From assembly GCF_017591435.1 (NCBI RefSeq), contig NC_059278.1, positions 19,081,989 through 19,145,988 on the forward strand: a stretch of DNA of 64,000 bases, written 5' to 3'. Positions 1 to 12,400 of this stretch are shown here, one piece after another. The number at the start of each line of letters is the position of its first letter. Position 1 is the stretch's first letter. The stretch is from Portunus trituberculatus (lineage: Eukaryota > Arthropoda > Malacostraca > Decapoda > Portunidae). The notes beneath the pieces were generated by a model. That model had not been told where the DNA came from. It was given only the letters and a program-made list of their open reading frames with translations, and made no database searches. A program made the position numbers and the translations under genes.

Positions 1-25
1 ATCTCAATAAATGTATCAATCAATC

Positions 26-120
26 AATCACTCACTGACTCAACGACTCCCTTCCTTCCTCCTTTACTCCTTCTCCAGCCTCCCTCCCTTCCTCCCTCAC
101 TCACTAACTCCTTCAACGAC

Positions 121-176
<56 letters not shown>

Positions 177-345
177 CTCTCTTCTCTCCTCCCTCATCCT
201 CACTCCCTCCATCACTATCTCACTCCCTCACTGACTCCCTCCGTCTCTTCCTCAGCCTCACTCCCTCCCTCATTCCCTCACTGACTCCCTCCCTCCCTCA
301 TCCTCTCCCACTCTTTCCCTCACTCCCTCTCTCATTCACACCTCC
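26..345. repeat. CT-rich minisatellite with (CT)n core
   Basis: Pyrimidine-rich imperfect repeats built from CTCCCTCACTGA-like units surround a pure (CT)n run at about 124-172. Open frames here are translations of the repeat (Ser/Leu/Pro runs) and are not treated as genes. Confidence 0.85.
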
Positions 346-477
346 CCCGTGGTCTTGCAAGACTGAAAACATCGCCTCAAAACATTGTAAATCTTGTCAT
401 GTCTGCCCTTCATTTTTTTCCCAAAGGTATTATATCAATCAAATTTCTTTCATTATATCTTTACAACAATCCTGATG

Positions 478-511
<34 letters not shown>

Positions 512-1265
512 TGGTCGGTAGCGAGAGAAAGTTGGTTAGGTAGTGTTTCTCTAGGGGAGCGTTGACTTGACAGCCTCCGCCTTCCACGCACGCATCTTGT
601 GTTTGTAAGACTTTCCCTGGCGCTGCGTTACACCAGCTGCCGGGCGTCGAGGCGCCGGCTAAGTAGGATGACAACGAAAATTCACCAAGTTTTTATTTCA
701 ATCAAGACGTGTTTCTCTCACCTCAAGAAATGTTGGGAAAAAAAAAAATCTCGTCAGTAGCGCAGCCATTGCATCACATTTACTGCACTGTACGTTTACT
801 CTTTACTCTTATGAAACTTGCGAGGGATGATTATTTCCACCAGCTCAACCTCGGGACAAAAGTTTACACCACGGAAATCTCGCGCTGCTAATTTGTTTTC
901 CTGCTTCCGGCACCACGTCTGGCCCCGCGGCAAAGGAAAGGTACGGTAACGGTAAAACGAAAGCCAGTCATCTTTGCTAGGAGGCTTGAATTGTATCGTA
1001 AACCTCATACCATAGACACATGGATCTGAGGTTAAGCAGTAAAATAATCATAAATTCAGTGCACTGTTTATACGTGTAAGGAAGACAATTTAGGCAAACA
1101 CTACATCTCTGGTCGCTGCAACTTACTTCATTATTCAAGGTTGCGGGAGGTTTCGTTCGAGACTAATTGGCGCTATAGCCTTGGTAGTGGAACACGCATT
1201 AGCTACTTCCCTCTCATGTGTAATGCGTTGCTCAGCGTCACTCCTCAGCAGCGTCAAAAACATGC

Positions 1266-1344
<79 letters not shown>

Positions 1345-2156
1345 GGGGGGATATTGTCAGTGCGGGGCAGTGAGGCATACAGTACTATCATTGATGCAAT
1401 AGTACAATAAAAATAATGATTATAATAATGAACAAGGATGGGGGAGAGGGAGACACGTGATAACACAAACATCTGATTCTCGTCCAGTGATCAACGGTAT
1501 TGTAGCCACACAACGGACGGAATACTTGACCTGCTAAATTGTTGATAAAAGGCAACTTCACCGGGGACTTTCAGAATTAACAAGGCAGCATTATCAGGTA
1601 AGACATTATCACTTCTGCTGGCTCACACGAAGAATGTTTCCCCGTGGAGCTTCGAGTGTGTACCCAAACACCGCGATGCTGCTTACCGCTTGGGTCGTCG
1701 GTCCTGTATTTACATCACCACATTGCAAACTCTTCCCACCGCATAAATATTTGGTGAGGGCACGTGCGCCATGGAACACGTCACACACGGCCACTCCGTT
1801 ACTCACGCGTCCAGGCCACCAGGGCAGAACACCAGTCTCGGGGTCCTCCCACTCCCCACCCACACCCTCCCTTAGCCTCGAGGAAAAGATGACACGCATT
1901 CTTTCAATCACATGCTTGCACGAACTACACCCGAATGGAGAAGTGCCCCTGCCTCACCTCGAGAAAAATGAAGAACAGGATGTGGATTTCTTGCAGCGAA
2001 CACGCATTCTTCGTTGCTGCTCATCACTTGTCACAAACTGGAACCCTTACCCTATAGGCTACAATGATTTCCGCCACGCACGACCTTCGGGCTTGACTTA
2101 ACGCACACCGCAGAGTGTGTACAATACGTGGTTACGTTATGACCACAAAACCCCTG

Positions 2157-2158
<2 letters not shown>
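346..2158. other. Gene-free stretch with small microsatellites
   Basis: No gene is recognised. The stretch holds (TC)n(TG)n at 478-510 and a compound (AC)n(GA)n array at 1269-1342. A GC-rich patch lies around 560-665. Open frames of 60-155 codons at 1609-2101 on both strands overlap each other and resemble no family I know. Confidence 0.6.
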
Positions 2159-2196
<38 letters not shown>

Positions 2197-2377
2197 AAAG
2201 AGGGAGATAACGTTCGAGGGAATCCCGCTATTTCTTATCTACTTATTCTTAAAAGGAGGAGGAGGAGGAGGAGGAGGAGGAGGAGGAGGAGGAGGAGGAG
2301 GAGGAGGAGGAGGTGGTGGTGGTGAAGGCAAGAAAACAATAACAAACACATAACAACAGGAAAGAAAACTATCACAA

Positions 2378-2420
<43 letters not shown>
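2159..2420. repeat. Cluster of (AG)n, (GGA)n and (CT)n arrays
   Basis: Three simple arrays lie within 260 bp: (AG)n at 2160-2190, a (GGA)n run ending in GGT units at about 2256-2323, and (CT)20 at about 2381-2420. The poly-Gly frame across the middle array is a repeat artefact. Confidence 0.9.
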
Positions 2421-2424
<4 letters not shown>

Positions 2425-2871
2425 TGCTACACCTCATCGCATGATAAGTAAACGTGCAACGAGAAATATTTCAAAAGCTGTCACTTTATTCACAGTCGCC
2501 TTTCCCTTCCATTTCCTTGACTTACATTGCAGTCATCCAAGAAGTTTACCATGGCTCGTCTTCACCCACTCACTCTGGAAAATAAACAATTAGCCATATT
2601 TATTTTGTGATCCCGGATACAGCAAGAAACATAGGTATAATTATTCGTAGACATATGAGACTGGTGGCTGGACAAGAGAAAGAAATGTAGAAAGCTAGGC
2701 TTGTACTAGGAGGAGACTGATGCCGTACGGGAGAAAGGAAAAAAGGAGGTTTGTAGGTGAATACTTGAAAGAACAGATGACAGCCAGGAGGGGCATAATA
2801 TAAGACATTTTTATCTGAAACTATTTACGGAGGACTTCTTTGGAATTCGCTTCTTTCGGCAGTAACATTAA

Positions 2872-3047
2872 CCTCTTCTTGTGTACGATTAGATAATTTT
2901 GTTGACATTAGAAAGTGTCTATGGTGGTTAGATTAACGGCCACAGTCTTCACTATTTGAATCCCCAACATGAGTTTCTGAAGCTTTATAAAACCGCCAAA
3001 TATAGACAGCAGAATGAATATGGAGAAGCGTCATAGTACTGAATGGG
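2872..3047 (+). mobile_element. TTAA-flanked MITE-like element, copy B (shortened)
   Basis: About 176 bp, related to the copies at 3283, 3855, 4500 and 61047. TTAA precedes it at 2868-2871; the right flank is CTAA, one change from TTAA. Shared interior words include GACATTAG, TGAAGCT and AGAATGAATA. The left terminal repeat is internally deleted compared with the full copies. It has no coding capacity. Confidence 0.7.
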
Positions 3048-3282
3048 CTAATGCAAGTCTACTAACGCCACTAGTAGGAACACGTAAGGATGTAGCGATG
3101 TAGCGATTTGTTGGAAAAAAGCTTTGGAGAACTATGATATTATGCGACTGTTACTGTGTGTGTGCCTTACATTATTAAATTATTTGAAGGCTATTGCTCC
3201 AAGAAAACCTATTATGCAGTGAGAGCAAATGTGCCTTATACTTAATCATCAGTCAATCCTCACTCAACACCTGCTAATTTAA

Positions 3283-3489
3283 CCCCTTCAGTGCTGTGAC
3301 GCGTTTTCATATTCATTCTGCTTACGATCTAGTGACATTTTACAGCTTCAAAAACTTATGGGGGATTGAAATAGTGAAGATTCAGGCTTTTAAATCATCT
3401 GCTGACCTCCATAAATCCTTCCTAATGTAAATAAAATGGTCTAATCATACGCAAACTCATGGTAAAAATGCGTCGCAGTAATGAAGGGG
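3283..3489 (-). mobile_element. TTAA-flanked MITE-like element, copy A (best preserved)
   Basis: 207 bp bounded by exact TTAA on both sides (3279-3282 and 3490-3493). Left end reads CCCCTTCAGTGCTGTGACGC; the reverse complement of the right end reads CCCCTTCATTACTGCGACGC, so the terminal inverted repeats match at about 17 of 20 bases. TTAA target duplication with C-rich termini is the signature of piggyBac-type non-autonomous elements; that assignment is inference. Orientation is opposite to copies B, C and E. Confidence 0.8.
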
Positions 3490-3854
3490 TTAATGCATAC
3501 GCGTCAAATCACCATGCAAGCGATCACAGGAAACCATCCCTCGACACGACTATTGTTACTGTAACCGTGACTCTCAGCATCCCTTTCTCAATGTGTCTGT
3601 CAGCATTCATCAGCATTTCCAGGGTGGTTTATCGCTTTGTAGTTTCCAGCAGCAGATTTACATTATGCACCAGAATTCCTCCCCCTTGCACTATTATCAT
3701 GACTCTCCACTTTATTTCCCCAATGTGTCCGTCAGCATTCGTCAGCATTTCCAGGGTGGTTCAACGCTTCATGTTTCCCCCTCAGGCTTAATGTTGAAAT
3801 AACTTTATAGCTTCTACGTGAGCTATTAGTTTGGGTTTGGATTCACTAACTTAA

Positions 3855-4057
3855 CCTCTTTAATACTGAGGTGCATTTTTACCTTGATTTCCGTGTATGA
3901 TTAGACGATTTTATTTGTATTAGGAAGGGTCTATGGAGATCAAAAGATTAATGGCCAGAGTGTTTACTATTCTAATCCCAACATATGCTTCTGAAGCTGT
4001 ATAAAATCGCTAAATAGTAATGAGAATGAATACGAAAACGTATTCATTCTGAAGAGA
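3855..4057 (+). mobile_element. TTAA-flanked MITE-like element, copy C
   Basis: About 203 bp between TTAA at 3851-3854 and 4058-4061. The left end (CCTCTTTAATACTGAGGTGC) matches the family terminus; the right terminal repeat is eroded, ending GAAGAGA. The interior aligns by eye with copy E at 61047 over most of its length. Confidence 0.75.
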
Positions 4058-4176
4058 TTAAATATTTTCACTGCTGATTCTTTCAAAGTAGATCATAATT
4101 TGAAACAAGCATATTAATTTTTTTTTTTTTTAAGAATCTCAAAATCTGGAGGATAAAGTTACGTAATCCACTAGTA

Positions 4177-4177
<1 letters not shown>

Positions 4178-4231
<54 letters not shown>
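4178..4231. repeat. (TC)n microsatellite
   Basis: Uninterrupted TC repeat of about 27 units. A shorter (CT)n array of about 16 units follows at 4829-4862. Confidence 0.95.
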
Positions 4232-4234
<3 letters not shown>

Positions 4235-4499
4235 AGGTTTGCTAATAAATCTGAGACACCTTTCAACTAACTACAGTGTCCTGCCCCGAACTGAAGAAGC
4301 AACACAGACCATGCACGCTACACACACTCTGAATCAATGTATCAACTCACCAGTGCAAGAATGAACACCGACATACACACAAAGGCAACTCATTAAGAAG
4401 TTTTCTCAATGAATTCGAGTCTCCCATCCATGTGGTGTTGATGCGTGACTTCATGTTGGCTGATACGAGGCGGGACATTTAAAACGCTCAGCTGATCAA

Positions 4500-4705
4500 C
4501 CTCTCCAGTACCAGGACACGTTTTCATATTCATTCTAGTCACTATTAGGCCATTTTATACAGCTACAGAAACATATGTTGGGATTAGGATAGTAAAGACT
4601 CTGGCTGCTAATCTTTTGACCTCCATAGACCCTTCCTAATGTCAATAAAATCATCTAATTATGTCCCAAAAATCAAGGTAAAAATGCGTCACAGTACATA
4701 AGGGA
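4500..4705 (-). mobile_element. TTAA-flanked MITE-like element, copy D
   Basis: 206 bp with TTAA at 4706-4709 on the right and TCAA (one change) on the left at 4496-4499. Termini and interior match copy A in the same orientation, including TTTTCATATTCATTCT near the left end and GGTAAAAATGCGTC near the right end. Confidence 0.75.
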
Positions 4706-4826
4706 TTAACGACAAGTTATCGATCTACTAATGTTTGTTGGGGAAAGTAAAGTGTCTCTGTATCTTGATGTCTACCCTGTCTTTTCTTTTTACTATCATC
4801 ATTTCTTTCTTCAGTCTATTCATTAA

Positions 4827-4867
<41 letters not shown>

Positions 4868-4926
4868 GTGATACTGCATGAGAAAAGAACAGTAATAACC
4901 AACTTTAAAATTCGTCTATGATAACT

Positions 4927-4973
<47 letters not shown>

Positions 4974-4975
<2 letters not shown>

Positions 4976-5176
4976 TTACCTAGTTGTAGTTTTACAGGGC
5001 CTGGGCTTTATGCTCGTGTGGTCCCGTCTCCATATCTACACTTATCCAATTTTTCTTTAAAACTATGTACACTCTTTGCTGACACCACTTCCTCACTCAC
5101 ACTGTTCCAAGTCTCAACACATCTTTGCGGGAAACTATATTCTTTAACATCTCTCAGACATCGTCCCTTCCTTAGT
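4974..5176 (-). mobile_element. 5'-truncated LINE 3' end between TG arrays
   Basis: About 200 bp that align by eye with the 3' end of the LINE at 26065-27417. Shared blocks are TATTTACCTA, TTACAGGGCC and GCGGGAAACT. The element is on the minus strand and ends in a CA tail, read here as (TG)n at 4931-4973. The other edge also abuts a TG array at 5177-5201. It holds only the end of the ORF2 region and 3' UTR, so it is non-functional. Confidence 0.7.
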
Positions 5177-5489
5177 TGTGTGTGTGTGTGTGTGTGTGTG
5201 TTTTACTTCACCTTACATATGAAAAGTAACGAATCCATACATTTGATATTCTTACTACACAGATGCTATAAAAAATGCTAATAATGGAGGAATTATCAAG
5301 ATTCTTAATTCACATGGTTATTCTGATTTAGCTACATATTCCTTTGTAACCTTGAGCACTGGACGGCCGAGGAGTATTGGACAGATAAGAAGATGCTCTA
5401 CGAGGGAGAGAAGACTGAGAGGAGGAATCTAGAGATAAGAGAAGTGGAGAGAGAGAGAAAAAAAGGGAGAAGAGAAAAGACGCTCGGCC

Positions 5490-5740
5490 AGGCTCGCGTG
5501 TCACCGGCGGGGCATTGTGGGAATATCGACGTTTTGCTTCTGCTATCAGCTGATTTGAGAGAGCGTTGTTTACCTGCCGAGGACCACCAAGACAAATAGT
5601 ACATTCTGCATGACTACGAGGTATGTGTGCTGCCTGGTGGAGGAACACCTACATGAAGAGTATTAGGGGGCGGGGCGGGGACGAGGCGGGGCTCTGATCA
5701 GTGTGGCACCAGGGAGGGATGAGTGCCAGGGAGGTGAGAC
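5490..5740 (+). promoter_or_regulatory. Probable Miro promoter and 5' UTR region with GC boxes
   Basis: A locally GC-rich, CpG-containing stretch lies about 0.7-0.9 kb before the Miro start codon. Three GGGCGG/GGCGGGG (Sp1-type) boxes sit at 5666-5692, and GCATTGTGGGAA lies near 5511-5522. Two consensus donors follow candidate non-coding exons: GTATGT at 5621 and GTGAGA at 5734. Either could join the acceptor at 6417-6418, six bases before the ATG. No TATA box is evident. Assignment rests on position and composition only. Confidence 0.4.
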
Positions 5741-6423
5741 CACTGGCACCCGGCGTCTTGTCCAGGCACCATCATCCCCGCCACACCTGCCTCTCCTAAT
5801 GACTAGCACTGGTTCATTATTGATGTGGTGACGGTTAGCCAGGCACGGGAGTTGATGCCAGGCTGTGTGAGTGTGTGTGTCCCTCCTTGCTGACTGACAA
5901 CTTGTATCTTGTGCTCTACTTGTGTTTCTCATGTCACAATTACTTTTTTATTCATAAAAAATGAATAATACGGGTGAAAGAATGTTTCTCATTCAGGTTC
6001 ATAATATGTAGTGAGAGTGGAAGGTCAGTGTAGCCTTACAAGACAGGTCTACAGTACTTCATCCTTACAGCTTCTCATGAGACAGTCTCCTGTATTGATG
6101 ATGACTGCATGATGTGTCGCTATTTTTTTTAAGTTTTGGTGATTAGGTCTATTAAATTTCTTGTTGGCAGATTTTTTTCTGATAGATTTTGATGGTTTTA
6201 TTTATCTACCAACTCTGTAAATCAGTCATTTTATTCTCTCATTTATCATCTCATTGAGCTCCTGATTTGTAATTAAAACAACTGACAGATTAATAAAAAC
6301 ATGCCAAAATCAACCCAAAATAATATTTTAGTTCTCACAAACAACGCACATTATGACGTCACTTAATGTTAAGGATCACATAACGTAGGTGTCTTCATTA
6401 TTTCCCACTTGCTTTCAGAAAAG

Positions 6424-9400
6424 ATGGGGGGAAGTCACAGACGAGGTGTAAGAATCCTCCTGTTAGGGGATCAAGGTGTAGGCAAGACCTCACTTATTCT
6501 CTCCCTCGTCTCTGAAGAATTCCCTGAGCAGGTTCCTCCCCGAGCGGAAGAGATAACAATCCCTCCAGACGTGACACCAGAGAAAGTCCCAACACACATT
6601 GTTGATTACTCAGGTAAGAGAATGACGTATATTTGAAAATCTTCGTTGGAGTAAAAGATATGATTATCATTTCAGAGGCTCAAACAAGGCATACTTACAG
6701 GTGGCACTTGAAGGTTGATGGATGTAGACAGTCACTGGATGGCATCTGTCGAGGCCCTGTTGTGGAGGAGTGCAGGAGATAGTTTTCAGTTCATAACTTT
6801 TCCAATAGTAGAAAATTGGTATTTGATTTTGGGAATGATTTTCTTGGCGGTCTGATTCAGTGGTCATGGTGATGGAGAATTTATAGACAGTATTGAAGTA
6901 ACATTAGCATCTTCATGAGGGCTATATTGGGTTATATTTAGATTAACTCATTTTATTAATTTCACTGATCCCATCATTGTGTAGATTATGATTTGAAAAG
7001 GCATGATACATTGCTCAGAAGTAAGACTAAAATCATTTATTTAGTACGTACCAAAATAGACTTAAATTCAGAATGGAGAGTGTTTAAGTCCAAGCAAGTA
7101 ATCACATCATCCCTCGGCAGAGCGTGAGCAGAGTGTAGACCAGCTGAGGGCGGAGGTGAATCGTTCGGACGTGATCTGTGTGGTGTACAGCGTGGAGGAT
7201 GAAGACACGCTGGATCGGGTCACGGGTCACTGGCTGCCCCTCATCAGATCCACCTTGGGCCAGCACCACCACACACCCATCATCCTGGTGGGAAACAAGG
7301 TGGACTTAGTGGATTACTCAACCATGGAGGTGAGTTAAAGTTAAGGTTAAAATTTGTTGGTTTTAGTTCCGGTATCCACCACATTTGGTGCTCTCCAGAA
7401 TGCCAGCCAGGCAAACCCAACTTCCCACTTTGGTGCTCCAACCACAGCAGTAACCTCCCAGTAAGCAGCTTAAACTCATAAGCCTGAGCAAGACTCGATC
7501 TGCCTACCTTAGCAGTGGCAGGCCAGCGCATTACCACTGTACTTTTGCATGCATTGGTTGAAGTGACAAGATTTTTAAAGTTGTTTGTATGGTTCAAGTG
7601 ACAGATTAACAAGATTTCTCCATTATTAACTGGAAAAAAACTGAGAACTTGGCTAATCTTATTTCTGGCCTTAGAGAATAGTTGTAGTGAGAGAGAAGAA
7701 CCATTGTCATGAGAAATTTTGGATTGAAACAGAACGGTTGATTGCAATGCTGTCTGTACTGTGCATTAACACTTGTGGGGAGACATACCAGAAGTTAATT
7801 CCTGAGCAGCCATCAAGGAGAGCTGATGGGGACATAAGAATGAAAGAACATAGGTGGAGAATAATTTGAATGTATGTTTATTGCCATTGTTATTCAGTCT
7901 AAATTGAATAGTGTATGTGATCTTTCTAGATTGTCTTGCAAACCATGATGGAGTACCCGGAGATTGAGACGTGTGTTGAGGTGAGTACATCAGATTGTAT
8001 TTTTCTTCCAACTGACTGAATGCATTAAAGTAAACACACTGGTATTCTGCCATCCTTCAGACTTCTAAGCTTTGGAAAAAAGATAGTAATGAGTTAAATT
8101 TAACAGTTTAGGAAAAATACAACATATATTTTTACATTTGTGGTCATGTTTTCCTAATAACAACATGCGACTTTTACAGTGCTCCGCCAGAACCCTCAAG
8201 AACATATCCGAGATGTTTTACTATGCGCAGAAAGCTGTCCTTCATCCCACCGCTCCCTTGTATGTCCTGGAGGAGAGGGACGTGAGTGCTCCAATACCAC
8301 TGTTGTGTGGGGATATCTATAAGTGATCTGATTTAAACGGTTTACAGAAATAAATATAAGGTTAACTCTTGCCAAATATTCATATGTTGAGAGTTATATT
8401 ATCTAGAGTATTTCCATTTCAGCTCACAGAGAAGTGCAAGAAAGCTTTGATCAGGATATTCAAAGTAAGTTTACATTTCAGAGGTTGTGAGATGTTATAG
8501 TGATATTTTGTCTAGTCCTCCTTTTAAGCAAGAAATGTTTCAAAGCCGTGGGATACTTAAGAGTCATACATCGGAAGAGGAAACCACATGTGATACTACA
8601 ATATAATATGGAGAAAAATACTACAATATAATGTGGAGAAAAATCAAGTTAAAGTTGCTGAAGGAATGGTTGTGAGCCTGACTGATTGCAAGCAAGCGAC
8701 AGGAATGTGACACCTATCCTTCTATTGCAGATTTGTGACTTAGACAATGACGGGCTCCTCAATGACCAGGAGCTGAATGCCTTCCAGCGGCGGTGTTTCA
8801 ATGCACCGCTCAACCCTCAGGTAAATGGACACTGCTTCACTTGGTGTATTCAAGCTAAAAATACTTGATTGATACTTGAGATCTTGAGTGTGGAAAGAGC
8901 AAAGTTGTAATGATCAAAAACAGGGTTGGGATATATATCTTCAATCATTCATTTTAGAATTTATGTGTTCTCTCATCACTAGGCTTAAAAAATTATAAAA
9001 TCATGTGTAATATTCAAAAGGGTAAAATATATCATGTACAGTATACTACTAGATAAGTCAAAGGCAAAGAAGGACTTGCAGACAAATAAAGGTAAGACTC
9101 TCTCCTCTTCAGGCACTGGAGGAACTGAAGACTGTAGTGAGGAGGAACGTCTCTGATGGTGTCCATGATGATTGTCTAACTTTACGGGGCTTCCTCTTCC
9201 TTCACCGTCTCTTCATTCAGCGTGGACGCCATGAGACCACCTGGACCGTGCTCAGAAAGTTTGGCTACAACGACAATCTCCAGCTTTCTAAGGACTACCT
9301 CTTTCCCTCGTAAGGAAAATGACACGTTATGAGTCGAGGTGTTAGTTGTTCTGTCCACTGTTCTCTACATCCTTGAAGTAAAAAGACATATTATTTACCA

Positions 9401-12400
9401 TATTTTAACTTTTAAACTTTAATACTCATAGAACTCACATAACTGCAGTAGGAATTAATGAAATACAAATACTGAGCACCACACGACTCCAACATATCTA
9501 TATTCATGTGGCCTCAGGTGATGTAGACACATATATTGGAAACAACACCATCAGCAACTTGTTTCCTTCCTGAACCATTGAACAAACCATCCATGTATAA
9601 TGATAATTTATGCAACAAGAATCATGTCCTCTCCATCAGGTTGCGAGTGCCACCAGGCTGCAGCACAGAGCTCAATCATGCTGGCTACTCCTTCCTTATG
9701 AGTCTCTTTGAAAAGTACGACCGGGACAAAGACAATGCCCTGAGCCCCCAGGAATTGATTGATCTCTTCTCCACGTGCCCAGTCATGCCATGGGGCCCAG
9801 ATGTGTTCAACTCAGTACATACGAATGAGAAGGTATATTGTGAGAGTAGGGAGTCATACTTTTCATGTATTCCCTAATATGTATGATTTTCATTTGAATC
9901 ACTAAATATTATCTGAACTTTATGAATATTCAGGATAGAATCTATGTAACTAATTATTCACTAAATTCCATATATTCTAGGGGTGGATTACATTACAAGG
10001 CTTCTTAGCACAGTGGACCTTATGGACACTATTAGACATTCAAAGGACATTAGAGTATTTTGCATACCTTGGCTACTGTGGAACTGGAGACGACAGTCAA
10101 CTCTCAGCCATAACAGGTATTCGTCTGTATAACAACCATGTTTCTGTCAGACTTAGTATTCACTTGTCCTGAAAAGAATAGGTATGGATATTTCAGTGCT
10201 TTCATTTTATGACTTAATCCTAATCTTTTATGTTGTGATGAATTTAACGCTTGAAAGTCTAACATTTTACATTATTCATTCTATCAGTAACACGTGAGAA
10301 ACGGATTGACCTCCAGAAGAAACAGACAATGAGGAATGTGTACCAGTGCCATGTTATTGGACCACAGGATGCTGGCAAGACCACATTCTGTCAGGGTCTC
10401 CTTGGCAGGCCATTAGAGGTGAAGCTAAGTATTGTTTGTGTGATTGTATAATGAAACATTGCCTTTTGCAATTTGAATGACTGAGTCTTAGCATTGCTAC
10501 TCATGTGACTTGATCAATTCTTACCATGGTACTGTGCTAGATTTATCAAATGCTTAATTTTCAGGAAGCTCAAGAGATTCCTAATGACAAACTGTCACGG
10601 CACACCATAAGTACACTTCAGGTTTATGGTCAAGAAAAATATCTAGTTCTGCATGATATAGATGTCCACAATATCACTGATGCCCTGATGCCCAGTGAAG
10701 TCCAGTGTGATGTAGCCTGCCTAGTGTATGATGTCTCAAACCCTAAGTCTTTTGAATATGTGGCAAGAATATATCTGGTAAGTCTCATCTAACAAAACAT
10801 TTTTGTTGGCATGAATATTGTTTTCATGTTCTTGTTTATTGGAATCCTCATTCCTGATCATCAGGTCATCTCACATTGCAAGCTTTTTTATTGTTTGGTT
10901 TCTTTCCAGAAATATTTCAGTGAGACTTCCATACCAGTGTTATTTGTAGCCAACAAGGGAGACATGTCTGCTGCACGTCAAGATTACATCCTGCAGCCAA
11001 CTTCCTTCTGTCACAAGCACAAAATTCCACCTCCACATCCATTCTCCTCTGTGTCTCAGCCCAAGAGAGATATATACACCAAGCTGGCAACAATGGCAGC
11101 TTACCCGTAAGTCAATGTTTGCTTTTTATACCTATGTTATTGTAAATTTTCACAATTTATCTACACATTTGAGATTTTACATATACTGCATCTCAGTAAT
11201 GATAAGCTTATATCAGTATTGTTTACCACAAGTGTGTGAAACTGTGGAAACCAAACATCCTTCACTCAGAACTCTGTGTAATTGAAAGAACTCTTCAAAA
11301 TATTACCAGTATTTCTGAGTATCTCAAAGTGAGGCAGTCTTACTTGCCGTTTTATGTCACATGATTAAAATCCTGCCGTATAAGTATGAAACAATGGTGA
11401 ACTAATAGCTCTGCAAACAAACATTGGTGAAAGGGTGGCTTTGTGTATAAGTCTTATCCACTGTATGTTGTTCTGTAAGGTTTTTGAAGGTTTTGTTCGT
11501 GTCTCCTTGGTGTCTTTGTTGTTGCTATACACAGCTATATGGAGGGAAGGTTACTTGCTTACATACTCACTATCTTACTAACTTGCCTAACTTGCTAACT
11601 TGGTATACTCACAATCCATTGTTCCTAATGGACCCAAGATGAGGTGGAGGTTCATAAGATATTTCTAGATAGAGACCCACTCTGGCTACCATGGGGTAAC
11701 TCATGTATGCTCTAACACACTCCTCAACCACTTGTCAGTCTCATGTTGTAATATTCATGAGTATCACAACTTGGTTCAGTCCACACCAAAACTGACAAAT
11801 GGTTCAAGAGTGTGTGTTTGAGCATGCATGTGTTGTCCAGTTATATTGGTGGGTCCATCTAGAAAAGCCCCACTCCTGAACCTCTTCCTCATCTTGGGTG
11901 GGTTCGAAACTGTGGATTGCAACTGTGCTTCATTCACACTACTAATCAAATACCTTTTATCCAATAAAAAGAAAAGAAAAAAAAAACACACACAAGTACT
12001 CTGGATATTGGGAAGGCCAGGGTGTTACAGTTAGATTTACTGATTTTAGTACAAGACTTTTCCTCACAAATTCAATAATCATAGTTTTCAACAATTAATA
12101 CTTGACATTCATGCCACCAATAACTAAAATGTATTAACCCTTATTCTTTCCCTAGTCGGTTTCAAGCTGCTTGGATGCTCTTTTACCGAAGCAGGTGTGT
12201 AACATTTAACTGCGGTATTTTTCATGCACTGCTATAAAGTATGTAGGTATGTAGCATAATGTGCACCTAATGAAGGACTGTTGTGGTGGGTAGAAGTATG
12301 AGTGTAAGCAAGCTCTCTGGAATGCCTTCTCTGTCTGCTACAAACAAAATCTTAGATGTTAATAATGAATCTTCACTTTACAGACTGAGTATTAACTTAA

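Noticed and set aside
1609..2101. Overlapping open frames on both strands (100 and 155 codons)
   Set aside because: Mutually overlapping, no recognisable family, no convincing splice sites. A repeated ACACGCATTCTT phrase within suggests local duplication.
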